Assembly: GCF_004519335.1 (NCBI RefSeq)
Contig: NZ_SOZD01000001.1
Location: forward strand, 1,030,204-1,094,203
DNA: 64,000 nt
Reading direction: 5' to 3'
From: Jiella endophytica
GTDB taxonomy: Bacteria; Pseudomonadota; Alphaproteobacteria; Rhizobiales; Rhizobiaceae
The notes under the pieces were generated by a model. It saw only the letters and a list, made by a program, of their open reading frames with translations. It ran no database searches and was not told the DNA's origin. The position numbers were made by a program, and so were the translations under genes. This document shows, piece by piece, positions 27,206-36,056 of this stretch (its first letter is position 1; each line of letters starts with the position of its first letter).

Positions 27206-27946
27206 TCAGCCCTCGCGCGGCTTCAGGCTGGCGACGAGGTCGGCAAAGCGTTCGCCCTGCACCATGATGTGCACCTTCAGCTCGGCTTCGGCGCGCTCCC
27301 CGTCCCCCGCGGCGATCGCCGCGACGATGCGCCGGTGCTCGGCGAGCGACTGGCGGATGCGCTGGGGAACGCGGAGCTGCAGGCGGCGGAAGGCCTTCAG
27401 TCGCTGATGCAGGCGGCGCGCCTCGCTGGCGAGGAAGCCGTTGCCGCAGGCATCGTAGATCGCCTCGTGGAAGCGCTCGTTGTCGTAGTAGTAGGCGTCC
27501 GGAGCGTTGCGCTCGGCAGCGCTCTCGCAGGCCTCCAGCGCCGCCTGGAGCCGCGCCCGGCCCTTCGCGTCGATGCGGCGCGCGGCGAGCCGCCCGGCCA
27601 TCGCCTCGAGTTCGGCCATCACCTCGAACATCTCGACGAGGTCGGCAAGGCCGGTCTCCCGGACGAAGGCGCCGCGATTGGGGATCTGCTCGACGAGCCC
27701 CGCCGAGGCGAGCTGGTTGATCGCCTCGCGAACCGGCGTACGCGACACGCCGAAGCGGCTGGCCACCGCCTGCTCGTCGAGGCGTTCGCCGGCCGGCCGC
27801 TCGCCGGTGACGATCTCCTGTTCGAGAATGTCGCGGATCTCGCCCGACTTGCCGCGGCTCGCGGGGGCGGGCCGCCGTGCTGCCGGCGGCTCAGGAGCGG
27901 TGGGCGCCGTGTCGTCGGGAATCCGGGTGGTGGCCGAGTTGTCCAT
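27206..27946 (-). CDS. matR: GntR/FadR-family regulator of the malonate locus (MatR-like)
   Basis: 246-residue regulator with a long Pro/Ala-rich N-terminal tail, a winged HTH (DEQAVASRFGVSRTPVREAI, ~residues 57-76) and a C-terminal FCD ligand domain with FHEAIYDACGN and EHRRIVAAIAAGD supplying likely metal-binding histidines. It is divergent from the malonate TRAP and matAB genes, the same logic as rhizobial matR with matABC. It probably represses both directions from the shared 133-base gap and is relieved by malonate or malonyl-CoA; that effector is inferred. Confidence 0.87.
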   Translation of the reverse strand: MDNSATTRIPDDTAPTAPEPPAARRPAPASRGKSGEIRDILEQEIVTGERPAGERLDEQAVASRFGVSRTPVREAINQLASAGLVEQIPNRGAFVRETGLADLVEMFEVMAELEAMAGRLAARRIDAKGRARLQAALEACESAAERNAPDAYYYDNERFHEAIYDACGNGFLASEARRLHQRLKAFRRLQLRVPQRIRQSLAEHRRIVAAIAAGDGERAEAELKVHIMVQGERFADLVASLKPREG

Positions 27947-27983
27947 GGATCAATGCGGTGTTCTGCGTGTCGGTGCCCCCATC

Positions 27984-28020
27984 TCGTATACAATCTCCTT
28001 GACAGCGTGTGCAAGGAGAT
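27984..28020. promoter_or_regulatory. Divergent matR/dctP promoter with candidate MatR operators
   Basis: TCGTATACAA (27984-27993) is a GTATAC-centred near-palindrome like those bound by FadR-subfamily regulators. It abuts a 9-bp perfect inverted repeat (ATCTCCTTG at 27993-28001, CAAGGAGAT at 28012-28020, 10-base spacer). A rightward TACAAT (27989-27994) and a leftward TATACG with TTGCAC 18 bases upstream share this site, so one bound dimer could block both promoters. Confidence 0.6.
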
Positions 28021-28079
28021 GTTGGTTCGGGTCCAAGGCTTGGAGGAGCCTTTCTGCTTTCACCACGGGAGGAATACCG

Positions 28080-29069
28080 ATGAAGAGACTGCTGCTTACC
28101 GCCGTATGCGGCCTTGCACTCTGCGGCACCGCCGCTGCCGCCGACATGACGCTGCGCGCCTCGCATCAATGGCCGGGCGGCAAGGGCGACGTCCGCGACG
28201 AGATGGTCCAGCTGATCGGCAAGGAGCTCGAAAAGGCCGATGTCGGACTGAAGGTCCAGGTCTTCCCGGGCGAGTCCCTGTTCAAGGCGAAGGACCAGTG
28301 GGGCGCCGTCACCAAGGGCCAGGTGGACATCACCGCCTTCCCGCTCGACTACGCCTCCGGCCGCCATCCGGCCTTCTCGGCGACGCTGATGCCGGGCCTC
28401 GTCGGCAGCCACGAGCGCGCCAAGCGGCTGAACGATTCGCCCTTCATGGAAGACATCAAGGCCGAGGTCGAAAAGGCCGGGGCGATCATCCTTTCCGATG
28501 CCTGGCTCGCCGGCGGCTTCGTCTCGTCGGAGAAATGCATCACCTCGCCGGAGAGCGCCAAGGGCCAGACGCTGCGTGCCGCCGGCCCGGCGTTCGAGGA
28601 AATGCTCGTCGGCGCCGGCGCGTCGATCTCCTCGATGCCGTCCTCGGAAATCTACACCGGCCTGCAGCAGAACGTCCTGACCGGCGCCAACACCTCGTCC
28701 GGCTCGCTCGTCTCCTACCGCATCTACGAGGTCACCAAGTGCCTCACCGCGCCCGGCGAGAACGCCCTGTGGTTCATGTATGAGCCGATCCTGATGTCGA
28801 AACGGTCCTTCGACCGGCTCGACGAGAAGCAGCAGGAGGCGGTGATGGCCGCCGGCAAGGTCGCCGAGGACTACTTCGCCGGCGAGGCCGAGAAGCTCGA
28901 TGAGGAGCTGGTCAAGACCTACAAGGACAATGGCGTCGAGGTGACGACCATGTCGAAGGAAAACTACGACGCCTGGCTGAAGATCGCCAAGGAAACCTCC
29001 TACAAGAATTTCGAGGAGAAGGTTCCGAACGGCAAGAAGCTGATCGACGAGGCGCTGGCCGTCGAATAG
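28080..29069 (+). CDS. dctP: TRAP transporter substrate-binding protein (probably malonate)
   Basis: 329-residue periplasmic DctP-type binding protein. A signal peptide (MKRLLLTAVCGLALCGTAAA) is followed by DMTLRASHQWPGG. The DctP-family pocket regions are represented by QVFPGESLFKAKDQWGAV and SSMPSSEIYTGLQQNVLTG. The ATG at 28080 has a GGGAGGA ribosome-binding site. Adjacent decarboxylase and synthetase genes make malonate or a similar dicarboxylate the likely ligand; direct evidence is lacking. Confidence 0.93.
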   Translation: MKRLLLTAVCGLALCGTAAAADMTLRASHQWPGGKGDVRDEMVQLIGKELEKADVGLKVQVFPGESLFKAKDQWGAVTKGQVDITAFPLDYASGRHPAFSATLMPGLVGSHERAKRLNDSPFMEDIKAEVEKAGAIILSDAWLAGGFVSSEKCITSPESAKGQTLRAAGPAFEEMLVGAGASISSMPSSEIYTGLQQNVLTGANTSSGSLVSYRIYEVTKCLTAPGENALWFMYEPILMSKRSFDRLDEKQQEAVMAAGKVAEDYFAGEAEKLDEELVKTYKDNGVEVTTMSKENYDAWLKIAKETSYKNFEEKVPNGKKLIDEALAVE

Positions 29070-29083
29070 GCGGCGCTAGCCTG

Positions 29084-29112
29084 CCGGGACCGCGGGGCTG
29101 CCGCGGTTCCGG
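29084..29112 (+). other. Intercistronic hairpin between dctP and dctQ
   Basis: A 12-bp stem with one G-U pair (CCGGGACCGCGG at 29084-29095, loop GGCTG, CCGCGGTTCCGG at 29101-29112) follows the dctP stop by 14 bases. With no U-run it is probably a 3' stabiliser or partial terminator that keeps the binding protein mRNA in excess over the permease message. Confidence 0.65.
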
Positions 29113-29184
29113 TCATCCTGTTTCGGCCGTGCTGCCTCGCCGCCGTCGCGGCGACGCCGCATGCCGTATCATCCGGACATTCCC

Positions 29185-29727
29185 ATGCGCCTCTACATCA
29201 CGGTCATCTCGGCGATCTCGCGCGTACTCGGCGTCCTCGCCGGCGCGATGCTGTTTTCGGCCGTTCTTTCCGTCAGCCACATGGTCTTCGTGCGCTCGGT
29301 ACTCGGCTGGTCGACCGTCTGGCAGACCGAATACACCGCCTATGCCATCGTCGCGGCGACGTTTCTCGGCGCGCCCTGGGTGCTGATCGAGCGCGGCCAC
29401 GTCAATGTCGACATCCTGCAGCTCGCCGCGCCGCGGCCGCTGCGCACCGCGATGCAGGTCGCCTCGGCCCTCGTCTCGCTGCTCTTCGTGGCGATGCTCG
29501 CCTATGCCGGATGGTTCTATTTCGAGGAGGCGTGGTCCGGCGGCTGGACCAGCGACACTGTCTGGGCGGTGCCGCTCTGGATGCCGCTCCTGCCGATGCC
29601 GGTCGGCACCGTGATGCTGGCGCTGCAATATATCGCCGAGATCATGCGCCTGGCGCTCGACGGCGCCGATCCTGTCGAGCACCAGCCGGTGCTGTTTTCC
29701 GCCAGCACCGAGGAGGCACGCCCGTGA
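29185..29727 (+). CDS. dctQ: TRAP transporter small permease subunit
   Basis: 180-residue inner-membrane protein with four hydrophobic helices, characteristic of DctQ. WQTEYTAYAIVAATFLGAPW and ERGHVNVDIL are family segments in the second helix region. Two starts are possible: ATG 29161 without a ribosome-binding site, and ATG 29185, which has GGA seven bases upstream and gives a more usual length. The stop overlaps the dctM GTG (GTGA), coupling the two subunits. Confidence 0.9.
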   Translation: MRLYITVISAISRVLGVLAGAMLFSAVLSVSHMVFVRSVLGWSTVWQTEYTAYAIVAATFLGAPWVLIERGHVNVDILQLAAPRPLRTAMQVASALVSLLFVAMLAYAGWFYFEEAWSGGWTSDTVWAVPLWMPLLPMPVGTVMLALQYIAEIMRLALDGADPVEHQPVLFSASTEEARP

Positions 29728-31052
29728 CGCCGCTGCTCTCCGGTCTGGTCATGCTGCTCGTGCTGCTCGCCCTTCTGGCGATCGGCACGCCCATCGCCTT
29801 CTCGCTCGGCCTCGTCGCCATGGGCGCGCTCTACACCGTCTATGGCGGATTCTTCCTCGAGACGGTCGGCGAGCAGTTCTTCGGCTATCTCTCGCCCTTC
29901 ACTCTCGTCGCCGTGCCGATGTTCATCCTGATGGGCGCAGCGGTTGCATCCTCGCCGGCCGGCAAGGATCTCTACGCCGCGCTCGACCGCTGGCTGAACC
30001 GCGTGCCGGGCGGGCTGGTGCTCTCCAATCTCGGCGCCTGCTCGATCTTCGCGGCGCTGTCGGGCTCCTCGCCCGCCACCTGCGCGGCGATCGGCAAGAT
30101 GGGCATCCCCGAGATGCGCCAGCGCGGCTACCCGGCCGAGATCGCCGCAGGTTCGATCGCCGCCGGCGGCACCCTCGGCATCCTGATCCCGCCATCGGTG
30201 ACTATGATCGTCTACGGCATCGCGACGGAGACCTCGATCGGCCGGCTGTTCCTCGCCGGTTTGTTGCCGGGCCTGATGCTGACGGTATTCTTCATGGCCT
30301 GGACGATCATCGCCTGCCGTCGCCGCGGCCTCGGCCTCTCCGACCTCACCCAGAACTTCACCATGCGCGAGCGCTTCGCCGCGCTGCCCCGCGTCGTGCC
30401 ATTCCTGCTGATCATCGCCGGCGTGCTCTACGTCCTTTACGGCGGCCACGCGACGCCCTCCGAGGCCTCCGGCGTCGGGGCGCTGTTCTGCCTGATCCTC
30501 GTCGCGGTGATCTACGGCATCTTCTCGCACAGCTGGAAGTTCTCGCAGATGCGGGTGATCTTCCGGGACACGCTGAAGGAAAGCGTGATGATCATGCTGA
30601 TCATCGGCGCCTCCGAGCTCTTCGCCTTCGCGCTGTCCTCGCTGTTCATCACCCAGACCGTCGCCCAGGCGATCGCCGACATGGACGTCAATCGCTGGGT
30701 GCTGATGGCGGTGATCAACCTGTTCCTGCTGGTCGCGGGCTTCTTCCTGCCGCCGGTGGGCGTGATCCTGATGACCGCGCCGATCCTTCTGCCGATCATC
30801 ACCAATGCCGGCTTCGACCCCTACTGGTTCGCGGTGATCCTGACGATCAACATGGAGATCGGGCTGATCACCCCGCCGGTCGGGCTCAATCTCTATGTCA
30901 TCAACGGCATTGCGCCGGACATCACCCTCGCCCAGATATTGCGAGGGTCCTTGCCCTATGTGCTGTGCATGGTGCTCGGCATCGTCGCGCTCTGCGCGTT
31001 CCCGCAGATCGCGCTGTTCCTACCGGACTACGTGATGGGGGCTGCAAAATGA
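29724..31052 (+). CDS. dctM: TRAP transporter large permease subunit
   Basis: 442-residue membrane protein with about twelve hydrophobic segments, the sodium-coupled translocation subunit of the TRAP system. Family blocks include PMFILMGAAVASS, SGSSPATCAAIGKMGIPEM, GGTLGILIPPSVTMIVYG and ITPPVGLNLYVINGIA. The GTG at 29724 overlaps the dctQ stop and has GAGGAGG upstream. The stop overlaps the malonyl-CoA decarboxylase ATG (ATGA), so transport and catabolism are translationally linked. Confidence 0.95.
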   Translation: MTPLLSGLVMLLVLLALLAIGTPIAFSLGLVAMGALYTVYGGFFLETVGEQFFGYLSPFTLVAVPMFILMGAAVASSPAGKDLYAALDRWLNRVPGGLVLSNLGACSIFAALSGSSPATCAAIGKMGIPEMRQRGYPAEIAAGSIAAGGTLGILIPPSVTMIVYGIATETSIGRLFLAGLLPGLMLTVFFMAWTIIACRRRGLGLSDLTQNFTMRERFAALPRVVPFLLIIAGVLYVLYGGHATPSEASGVGALFCLILVAVIYGIFSHSWKFSQMRVIFRDTLKESVMIMLIIGASELFAFALSSLFITQTVAQAIADMDVNRWVLMAVINLFLLVAGFFLPPVGVILMTAPILLPIITNAGFDPYWFAVILTINMEIGLITPPVGLNLYVINGIAPDITLAQILRGSLPYVLCMVLGIVALCAFPQIALFLPDYVMGAAK

Positions 31053-32404
31053 GCCGCGTCTCGCTTCTTTCCGACCTGCTCGCCTCGATCGGCGCCCGCT
31101 CCTGGTTTGCCGGCGACGAGGCACCGGCAAGCGTCGAGGTTCCGGAGATCGCCGCGCTCTGCCACCGCCTTGTCTCCTCGCGCGGCGAGGCAACCGGCGT
31201 CAGGATGGCGGCGGAGATCATCAACGGCGTCAGAGCCCTCGACGACAAGGGCATCAAGCGCTTCTTCCACATGCTGGCCGAGGAGTTCTCGCCAGATCCG
31301 GTCGAACTCGCCGAGGCGGCCGGCGCCTATGCCGCCGAGCCGACCCCCACCAGCCTCGCCGCGCTGCAGCATGTCGCCGAGCCGCCGCGCCAGGAGCTGT
31401 TCCGGCGGCTCAATCTTGCGCCCGGCGGCACCGCCGAACTCGTCAAGCTGCGCGAACGCTTGCTGCCTTTGGTGCGCAAGGATCCGGAGCGGCTCGGGCC
31501 GGTCGACACTGATCTCAAGCATCTGTTCCAGTCCTGGTTCAACCGCGGCTTCCTGATGCTGCGGCCGATCGACTGGAACACGCCGGCCTCGATCCTCGAA
31601 AAGATCATCCAGTACGAGGCCGTCCACGCCATCGGCAATTGGGACGAGCTGCGCCAGCGCCTCGCCCCGATCGACCGGCGCTGCTTTGCCTTCTTCCACC
31701 CGTCGATCCCGGACGACCCGCTGATCTTCGTCGAGGTGGCGCTGACCGACGACATCCCGGCCTCGATCGCCTCGGTGCTCGACCCGGCCCGGCCGGTGAT
31801 CGCCCCGGAGGACGCCCAGACCGCCGTCTTCTATTCGATCTCCAACTGCCACAAGGGGCTCGCCAGCGTCTCCTTCGGCTCGTTCCTGATCAAGCAGGTG
31901 GCCGAGGATCTGAAGGAGCATTTCGCCAACCTGAAAACCTTCGTGACGCTGTCGCCGGTGCCGGGCTTCGCCGCCTGGATCGAGGCGCTGCCGCAGGAGC
32001 TGCGCGACCGGCTCGAGCCGGCGGAGAAGCGAGCAATCGAGGTGGTCGGCCGCAAGGACTGGCAGGCCGATCCTGCGGCCGTCGACGAGATCCGCTCCGG
32101 CATCATGTCGCTTGCGGCGCGCTATTTCCTGCGCGCCAAGCGATCTGACGGACAGCCCCAGGACGCGGTGGCGCGCTTCCATCTCGGCAACGGCGCGATG
32201 CTCAACCGCATCATGCATCTCGGCGATCCGTCGGCGCGGGGCCTCACCCAAGCGCACGGGCTGATGGTCAACTATCTCTACGATTTGCCGCGGGTGGAGC
32301 AGCGCCACGAGGCCTATGCGACCGAGCGCGAGATCGCCGCCAGCCGCGCGGTGACCGGCCTTTTGCCCGGACGCAGCGGACACACATTGAAGGACGTCGC
32401 ATGA
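31049..32404 (+). CDS. matA: Malonyl-CoA decarboxylase
   Basis: 451-residue MatA/MLYCD-family enzyme converting malonyl-CoA to acetyl-CoA and CO2. The N-terminal helical domain is followed by the catalytic domain with FFHPSIPDDPLIFVEVALT, FYSISNCHKGLASVSFGSFL and the C-terminal RFHLGNGAMLNRIMHLGD, which contains a conserved His. Together with MatB it forms the CoA-dependent malonate route, distinct from the ACP-dependent mdc system. The ATG at 31049 overlaps the dctM stop. Confidence 0.95.
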   Translation: MSRVSLLSDLLASIGARSWFAGDEAPASVEVPEIAALCHRLVSSRGEATGVRMAAEIINGVRALDDKGIKRFFHMLAEEFSPDPVELAEAAGAYAAEPTPTSLAALQHVAEPPRQELFRRLNLAPGGTAELVKLRERLLPLVRKDPERLGPVDTDLKHLFQSWFNRGFLMLRPIDWNTPASILEKIIQYEAVHAIGNWDELRQRLAPIDRRCFAFFHPSIPDDPLIFVEVALTDDIPASIASVLDPARPVIAPEDAQTAVFYSISNCHKGLASVSFGSFLIKQVAEDLKEHFANLKTFVTLSPVPGFAAWIEALPQELRDRLEPAEKRAIEVVGRKDWQADPAAVDEIRSGIMSLAARYFLRAKRSDGQPQDAVARFHLGNGAMLNRIMHLGDPSARGLTQAHGLMVNYLYDLPRVEQRHEAYATEREIAASRAVTGLLPGRSGHTLKDVA

Positions 32405-33930
32405 CCAACACGCTTTTCGACGGGCTGCTCAAGGCCGGAGCCGCCGATCCGAGCCGCCGCTTCGCCCTCCTGCCGGACGGGCGGACCTACTCCTACGGCG
32501 ACGTCGACAAGGTCTCGGCGCGGTTTGCCAACGTCCTCTCGGGTCTCGGCCTGCAGCCCGGCGACCGGGTCGCCGTACAGGTCGAGAAGTCGATCGAGGC
32601 GCTGATGCTCTATCTCGGTACGGTGCGGGCCGGCGGCGTCTTCCTGCCGCTGAACACCGCCTACACGCCGGCCGAGATCGACTATTTCCTCGGCGATGCC
32701 CGGCCGCGGGTCTTCGTCTGCGATCCGAAGAAGCGGGAGGCGCTGGCCCCCGTCGCCGAAAAGGCCGGCGCCGCCATCGAGACCCTCGGCGTCTGGCGCT
32801 CGCCGGACGAAAGCGCCGGCTCGCTCAGCGACAAGGCCCTGGCGGCACCAGAGCGCTTCGAGACGGTCGCCCGCGGGCCGGAGGACCTTGCCGCGATCCT
32901 CTATACGTCAGGCACGACCGGGCGCTCCAAGGGCGCGATGCTGACCCATGCCAACCTCCTCTCCAATGCCGAAGTGCTGGAGGAGACCTGGGGCTTCACC
33001 GGCAACGACGTTCTGCTTCACGTCCTGCCTATCTTCCACACCCACGGCCTTTTCGTCGCCTCCAACACGGCGATGATCGCCGGCGGCTCGCTGATCTTCC
33101 TGCAGAAGTTCGACCCCGATGCAGTGTTCGAGCATCTGCCGCAGGCGACCACGATGATGGGCGTGCCGACCTTCTACACGAGGCTTCTCGCCGACGAGCG
33201 GCTGAACCGCGAGACGACCGCCCATATGCGGCTGTTCACCTCCGGCTCGGCACCGCTGCTCGCCGAGACGCACCGCGCCTTCGAGGCGCGGACCGGCCAG
33301 CGCATTCTCGAGCGCTACGGCATGACCGAGACCAACATGAACACCTCCAACCCCTATGAGGGCGAGCGGCGGGCCGGCACCGTCGGCTTCCCGCTGCAGG
33401 GCACGGAGCTGCGTATCGCCGACCCCGAGAGCGGCAAGGTCCTGCCGCAGGGCGAGATCGGCGTCATCGAGGTGAAGGGGCCGAACGTCTTTGCCGGCTA
33501 CTGGCAGATGCCCGAAAAGACCGCCTCGGAGTTCCGCGCCGACGGCTTCTTCATCACCGGCGACCTCGGCTTCGTCGACCCCGACGGCTATGTCACCATC
33601 GTCGGCCGCGGCAAGGACCTCGTCATCACCGGCGGCTACAACGTCTATCCCAAGGAGGTCGAACTGGCGATCGACGAGCTTCCAGGCGTCGTCGAGAGCG
33701 CGGTGATCGGCGTGCCCCATGCCGATTTCGGCGAAGGCGTCGTCGGCTGCGTCGTCGCTTCGAAGCCGCTCGAGGAGGAGACGGTGATCGCCGCCCTGAA
33801 GGACAAGCTCGCCCGCTTCAAGCAGCCGAAGCGCATCGTCTTCGTCGCCGAACTGCCGAGAAACACCATGGGCAAGGTTCAGAAGAACGTCCTGCGGGAG
33901 CAGTACAAGGACCTGCTCGGCGGGGTGTGA
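32401..33930 (+). CDS. matB: Malonyl-CoA synthetase (acyl-CoA ligase)
   Basis: 509-residue ANL-superfamily ligase that activates malonate with ATP and CoA. The P-loop is ILYTSGTTGRSKGAM (~residues 166-180), followed by LPIFHTHGLFVA, ERYGMTETNMNTSNPYEG and the hinge GRGKDLVITGGYNVYP; the C-terminal catalytic Lys is in NTMGKVQKN. The ATG overlaps the matA stop (ATGA). It ends the transport-and-use operon. Another small acid cannot be excluded, but the pairing with matA strongly favours malonate. Confidence 0.95.
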   Translation: MTNTLFDGLLKAGAADPSRRFALLPDGRTYSYGDVDKVSARFANVLSGLGLQPGDRVAVQVEKSIEALMLYLGTVRAGGVFLPLNTAYTPAEIDYFLGDARPRVFVCDPKKREALAPVAEKAGAAIETLGVWRSPDESAGSLSDKALAAPERFETVARGPEDLAAILYTSGTTGRSKGAMLTHANLLSNAEVLEETWGFTGNDVLLHVLPIFHTHGLFVASNTAMIAGGSLIFLQKFDPDAVFEHLPQATTMMGVPTFYTRLLADERLNRETTAHMRLFTSGSAPLLAETHRAFEARTGQRILERYGMTETNMNTSNPYEGERRAGTVGFPLQGTELRIADPESGKVLPQGEIGVIEVKGPNVFAGYWQMPEKTASEFRADGFFITGDLGFVDPDGYVTIVGRGKDLVITGGYNVYPKEVELAIDELPGVVESAVIGVPHADFGEGVVGCVVASKPLEEETVIAALKDKLARFKQPKRIVFVAELPRNTMGKVQKNVLREQYKDLLGGV

Positions 33931-34303
33931 GGGACGGGGCGGCACATTGGAGCCCCTCTCCCGGCCTGTTCACCTGACGGTCGCGATTTTGCGCCATTGG
34001 CATGCCAAGTGACGAATTCCACGGCGAAGCTCTGGTCGCCGGAAGTCGCCGAAGACTTGAAAGACGCGCCTGCCACAGCATTCACGGAACGGGCGCCATC
34101 CCCTCAACCTCGTCATCCCGGGCTTGACCCGGGATCCACTCCAAATCATCGACACCGCCGCCCCGGCAGAGTATCGGCGTTCTGCATCGTCGAGCCGCTT
34201 CGGCGCGGAGGAATGGATCCCGGGTCAAGCCCGGGATGACGAAGACTCAGGGGCCTCGCATCAACTCCCGTCGACGTTCACGCCGAGAGACCAGGCACCC
34301 CCA
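33931..34303. other. Convergent intergenic region with palindrome and repeat pair
   Basis: No gene is visible in these 373 bases between the matB and FUSC stops. It holds a 12-base perfect palindrome TTGGCATGCCAA at 33997-34008 and the inverted pair of 28-base repeats at 34111-34241. No U-rich terminator was found. Confidence 0.6.
34111..34241. repeat. Inverted pair of 28-base intergenic palindromic repeats
   Basis: Arm 1 (34111-34138, starting CGTCATCCCGGG) and arm 2 (34214-34241, ending CCCGGGATGACG) are perfect reverse complements over 28 bases, separated by 75 bases. Each arm contains its own inner palindrome around CCCGGG..CCCGGG. This sequence type is a very common intergenic repeat in alphaproteobacteria, similar in behaviour to REP or RIME elements. 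Confidence 0.85.
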
Positions 34304-35242
34304 TCACCCCCCATCCTGCGTCAGCGCCCGCAGCGCCTCCGGCTTCACGAACCACAGCACCAGCGCGCCCACGGCCGCCAGGGCGCCGGTCATCAGCGCC
34401 GCAAGCCCCATCGTCGCCAGCCGCTCGAAGGCCAGCGTGTCGATGTCGGTCGCGACATTGAGAAAGGCGAGGACGGTGATCGTCAGGCAGGTGATGAAGC
34501 CGGTGTAGCTCATCGGCAGGATCCGGAAGCCGAGCGGCAGCGAGACAATGCCGATCGGCGCGATCCACCAGGGGTCGGTGGCGACGAGACCGAGGCCGAA
34601 GAGGACAAGCGATCCGACCACCGTGCCGACGGTGCGCTGCAGCGTCCGCGAGAACAGCTGGCCATGCGGCGGCAGGCAGAGTGCGATGAAGCTCAAGGGA
34701 AACCAGAAGCCGTGATTGCCGAAATGGCGCTGGCCGAAATAGGTCGAGATCGCCAGCCCGACGGCGAACACCGCGCCGAAGATCGCGGCATAGTGGGCCG
34801 AGGTCGGCTCTTCCGGCGGCAGCGTGGCCGCAAGGCCGGCGAGCCTCGTGATGACGAGGCTCCAGACCATCGACAGGCAGTAGACGACGAACAGCGCCTG
34901 CTCCTGATCGGCCGGGATCAGCGGGCTGGTGAAGATCGTCCAGAAGATCAGCCCGCGAACCACCGGCTTGGCGAAGCCGTAATAGCCGGCGGTCGCCGCC
35001 GCGATGGCGACCATCGGCGCGACGAGGAGGGTCATGTCCGGCTTGCCGAGACAGACGAAGCCGGCAAGGCCGGTGGCAAAGACGATCAACCCGGCCGTGC
35101 CGGTGCGCACGTCCTTCGAGGCGAGATGCGCCGACATCGCCGCAACCAGCGCCGCAATGGCGAGCTTGCCGAACAGGAAGCCGGCGACCACCGGCGGCAG
35201 CGCGGCGGCCAGCAGCGTCGCGCCGACGGCGGTCCATGGCAT
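34304..35242 (-). CDS. FUSC-family inner-membrane protein
   Basis: At least 312 residues with about nine hydrophobic helices in two blocks, the FUSC/aromatic-acid-exporter-like pattern. Segments such as FPLSFIALCLPPHGQ and LQRTVGTVVGSLVLFGLG resemble the second module, where R-T-x-G-T is conserved. The ATG at 35242 has a poor ribosome-binding site. The frame remains open to a CTG at 35305 that follows GGAGG by 5 bases, so the true protein may be 21 residues longer. Substrate unknown. Confidence 0.8.
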   Translation of the reverse strand: MPWTAVGATLLAAALPPVVAGFLFGKLAIAALVAAMSAHLASKDVRTGTAGLIVFATGLAGFVCLGKPDMTLLVAPMVAIAAATAGYYGFAKPVVRGLIFWTIFTSPLIPADQEQALFVVYCLSMVWSLVITRLAGLAATLPPEEPTSAHYAAIFGAVFAVGLAISTYFGQRHFGNHGFWFPLSFIALCLPPHGQLFSRTLQRTVGTVVGSLVLFGLGLVATDPWWIAPIGIVSLPLGFRILPMSYTGFITCLTITVLAFLNVATDIDTLAFERLATMGLAALMTGALAAVGALVLWFVKPEALRALTQDGG

Positions 35243-35369
35243 CGGCTCGCCGGAAAAGCGGACAAGGTCTGTGCCGTAGGCCCTGGCGCGTTCGGCGAGG
35301 TTCAGCTCGGCCTCCGTCGGTTATGACCGCTCACAGGGGCGCTCTCGGCGCGGGCCGACCGCCGCACCC

Positions 35370-35981
35370 TCAGCCCGGATAGATCCATTGCTCGGGAAGA
35401 TGCGCCTCGAAGCCTTCGCCGGCGACGATCGTTCCCGGCTTCTCGACCCAGGCAACGAGGCCGCGGCGCTTCTTCGCCAGCTTGACGAAGCCGAGCTCGA
35501 CATCGATCCCGCCACCGGCATGCTCGGCGATGGACCGGCCGGCGAAGCGGCACGGCCCGTTGTCGCCGTCGACCTTCAGCGTCACGCCATTTTCGAAGAA
35601 GACAAGCGTGCGCGGCGGCAGCAGCGAGAGCTGCGCGATGCCCTCGACCAGAAGATTGCCGCCGATCCATTCCGGCCGCAGCTCGGCGATCTTCAGGCCC
35701 TCGGCGACGCCGGCGAGCTCATCCGGCGAGAGGAGCGAGATCTGCCTTTCGTTGCGCATCTCGGTGCCGCGGTCGTACCAGGGCTCGCGGCCGCCAGAGA
35801 GGCGGGTGAAGCCGCCGTGGCGGTCGCCCTCGATCCCGTCGAAGCCAAGGTCCAGCCGATCGACCGCGGTCGTCACGAAGCCGTCTTCCATCGTCCGGTA
35901 AAGCCCCGCGACGCGCCCCGGCAGGCGGCGCGGCCGGGTGATCTCGGGAAGCTGGAACACCGGCAATGTCGCCTGGCTCAT
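35370..35981 (-). CDS. MOSC domain-containing protein
   Basis: 203-residue protein with the MOSC fold. LDLGFDGIEGDRHGGFTR and the conserved Cys in DGDNGPCRFAGRSI, the presumed sulfur-carrying or cofactor-contact residue, are intact. MOSC proteins handle molybdenum cofactor sulfur or related oxygenation chemistry. The ATG at 35981 follows GGAGACG. It is not physically linked to a molybdoenzyme, but the Mo-hydroxylase maturation genes lie 1.1 kb further on. Confidence 0.87.
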   Translation of the reverse strand: MSQATLPVFQLPEITRPRRLPGRVAGLYRTMEDGFVTTAVDRLDLGFDGIEGDRHGGFTRLSGGREPWYDRGTEMRNERQISLLSPDELAGVAEGLKIAELRPEWIGGNLLVEGIAQLSLLPPRTLVFFENGVTLKVDGDNGPCRFAGRSIAEHAGGGIDVELGFVKLAKKRRGLVAWVEKPGTIVAGEGFEAHLPEQWIYPG

Positions 35982-36056
35982 GGTCGTCGTCTCCAAATCG
36001 CTGGGGACGTCTTGTCGCCCATCGCCGCGCTTGGAACAAGTCCAGAGAGCGCGGCC

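Noticed and set aside
27197..28783. Rightward frame through matR, the shared promoter gap and half of dctP
   Set aside because: It overlaps two genes with clear family identity and lacks any domain.
33997..34008. Palindrome TTGGCATGCCAA as a possible operator
   Set aside because: It lies between two convergent gene ends with no promoter to regulate; likely chance or part of repeat DNA.
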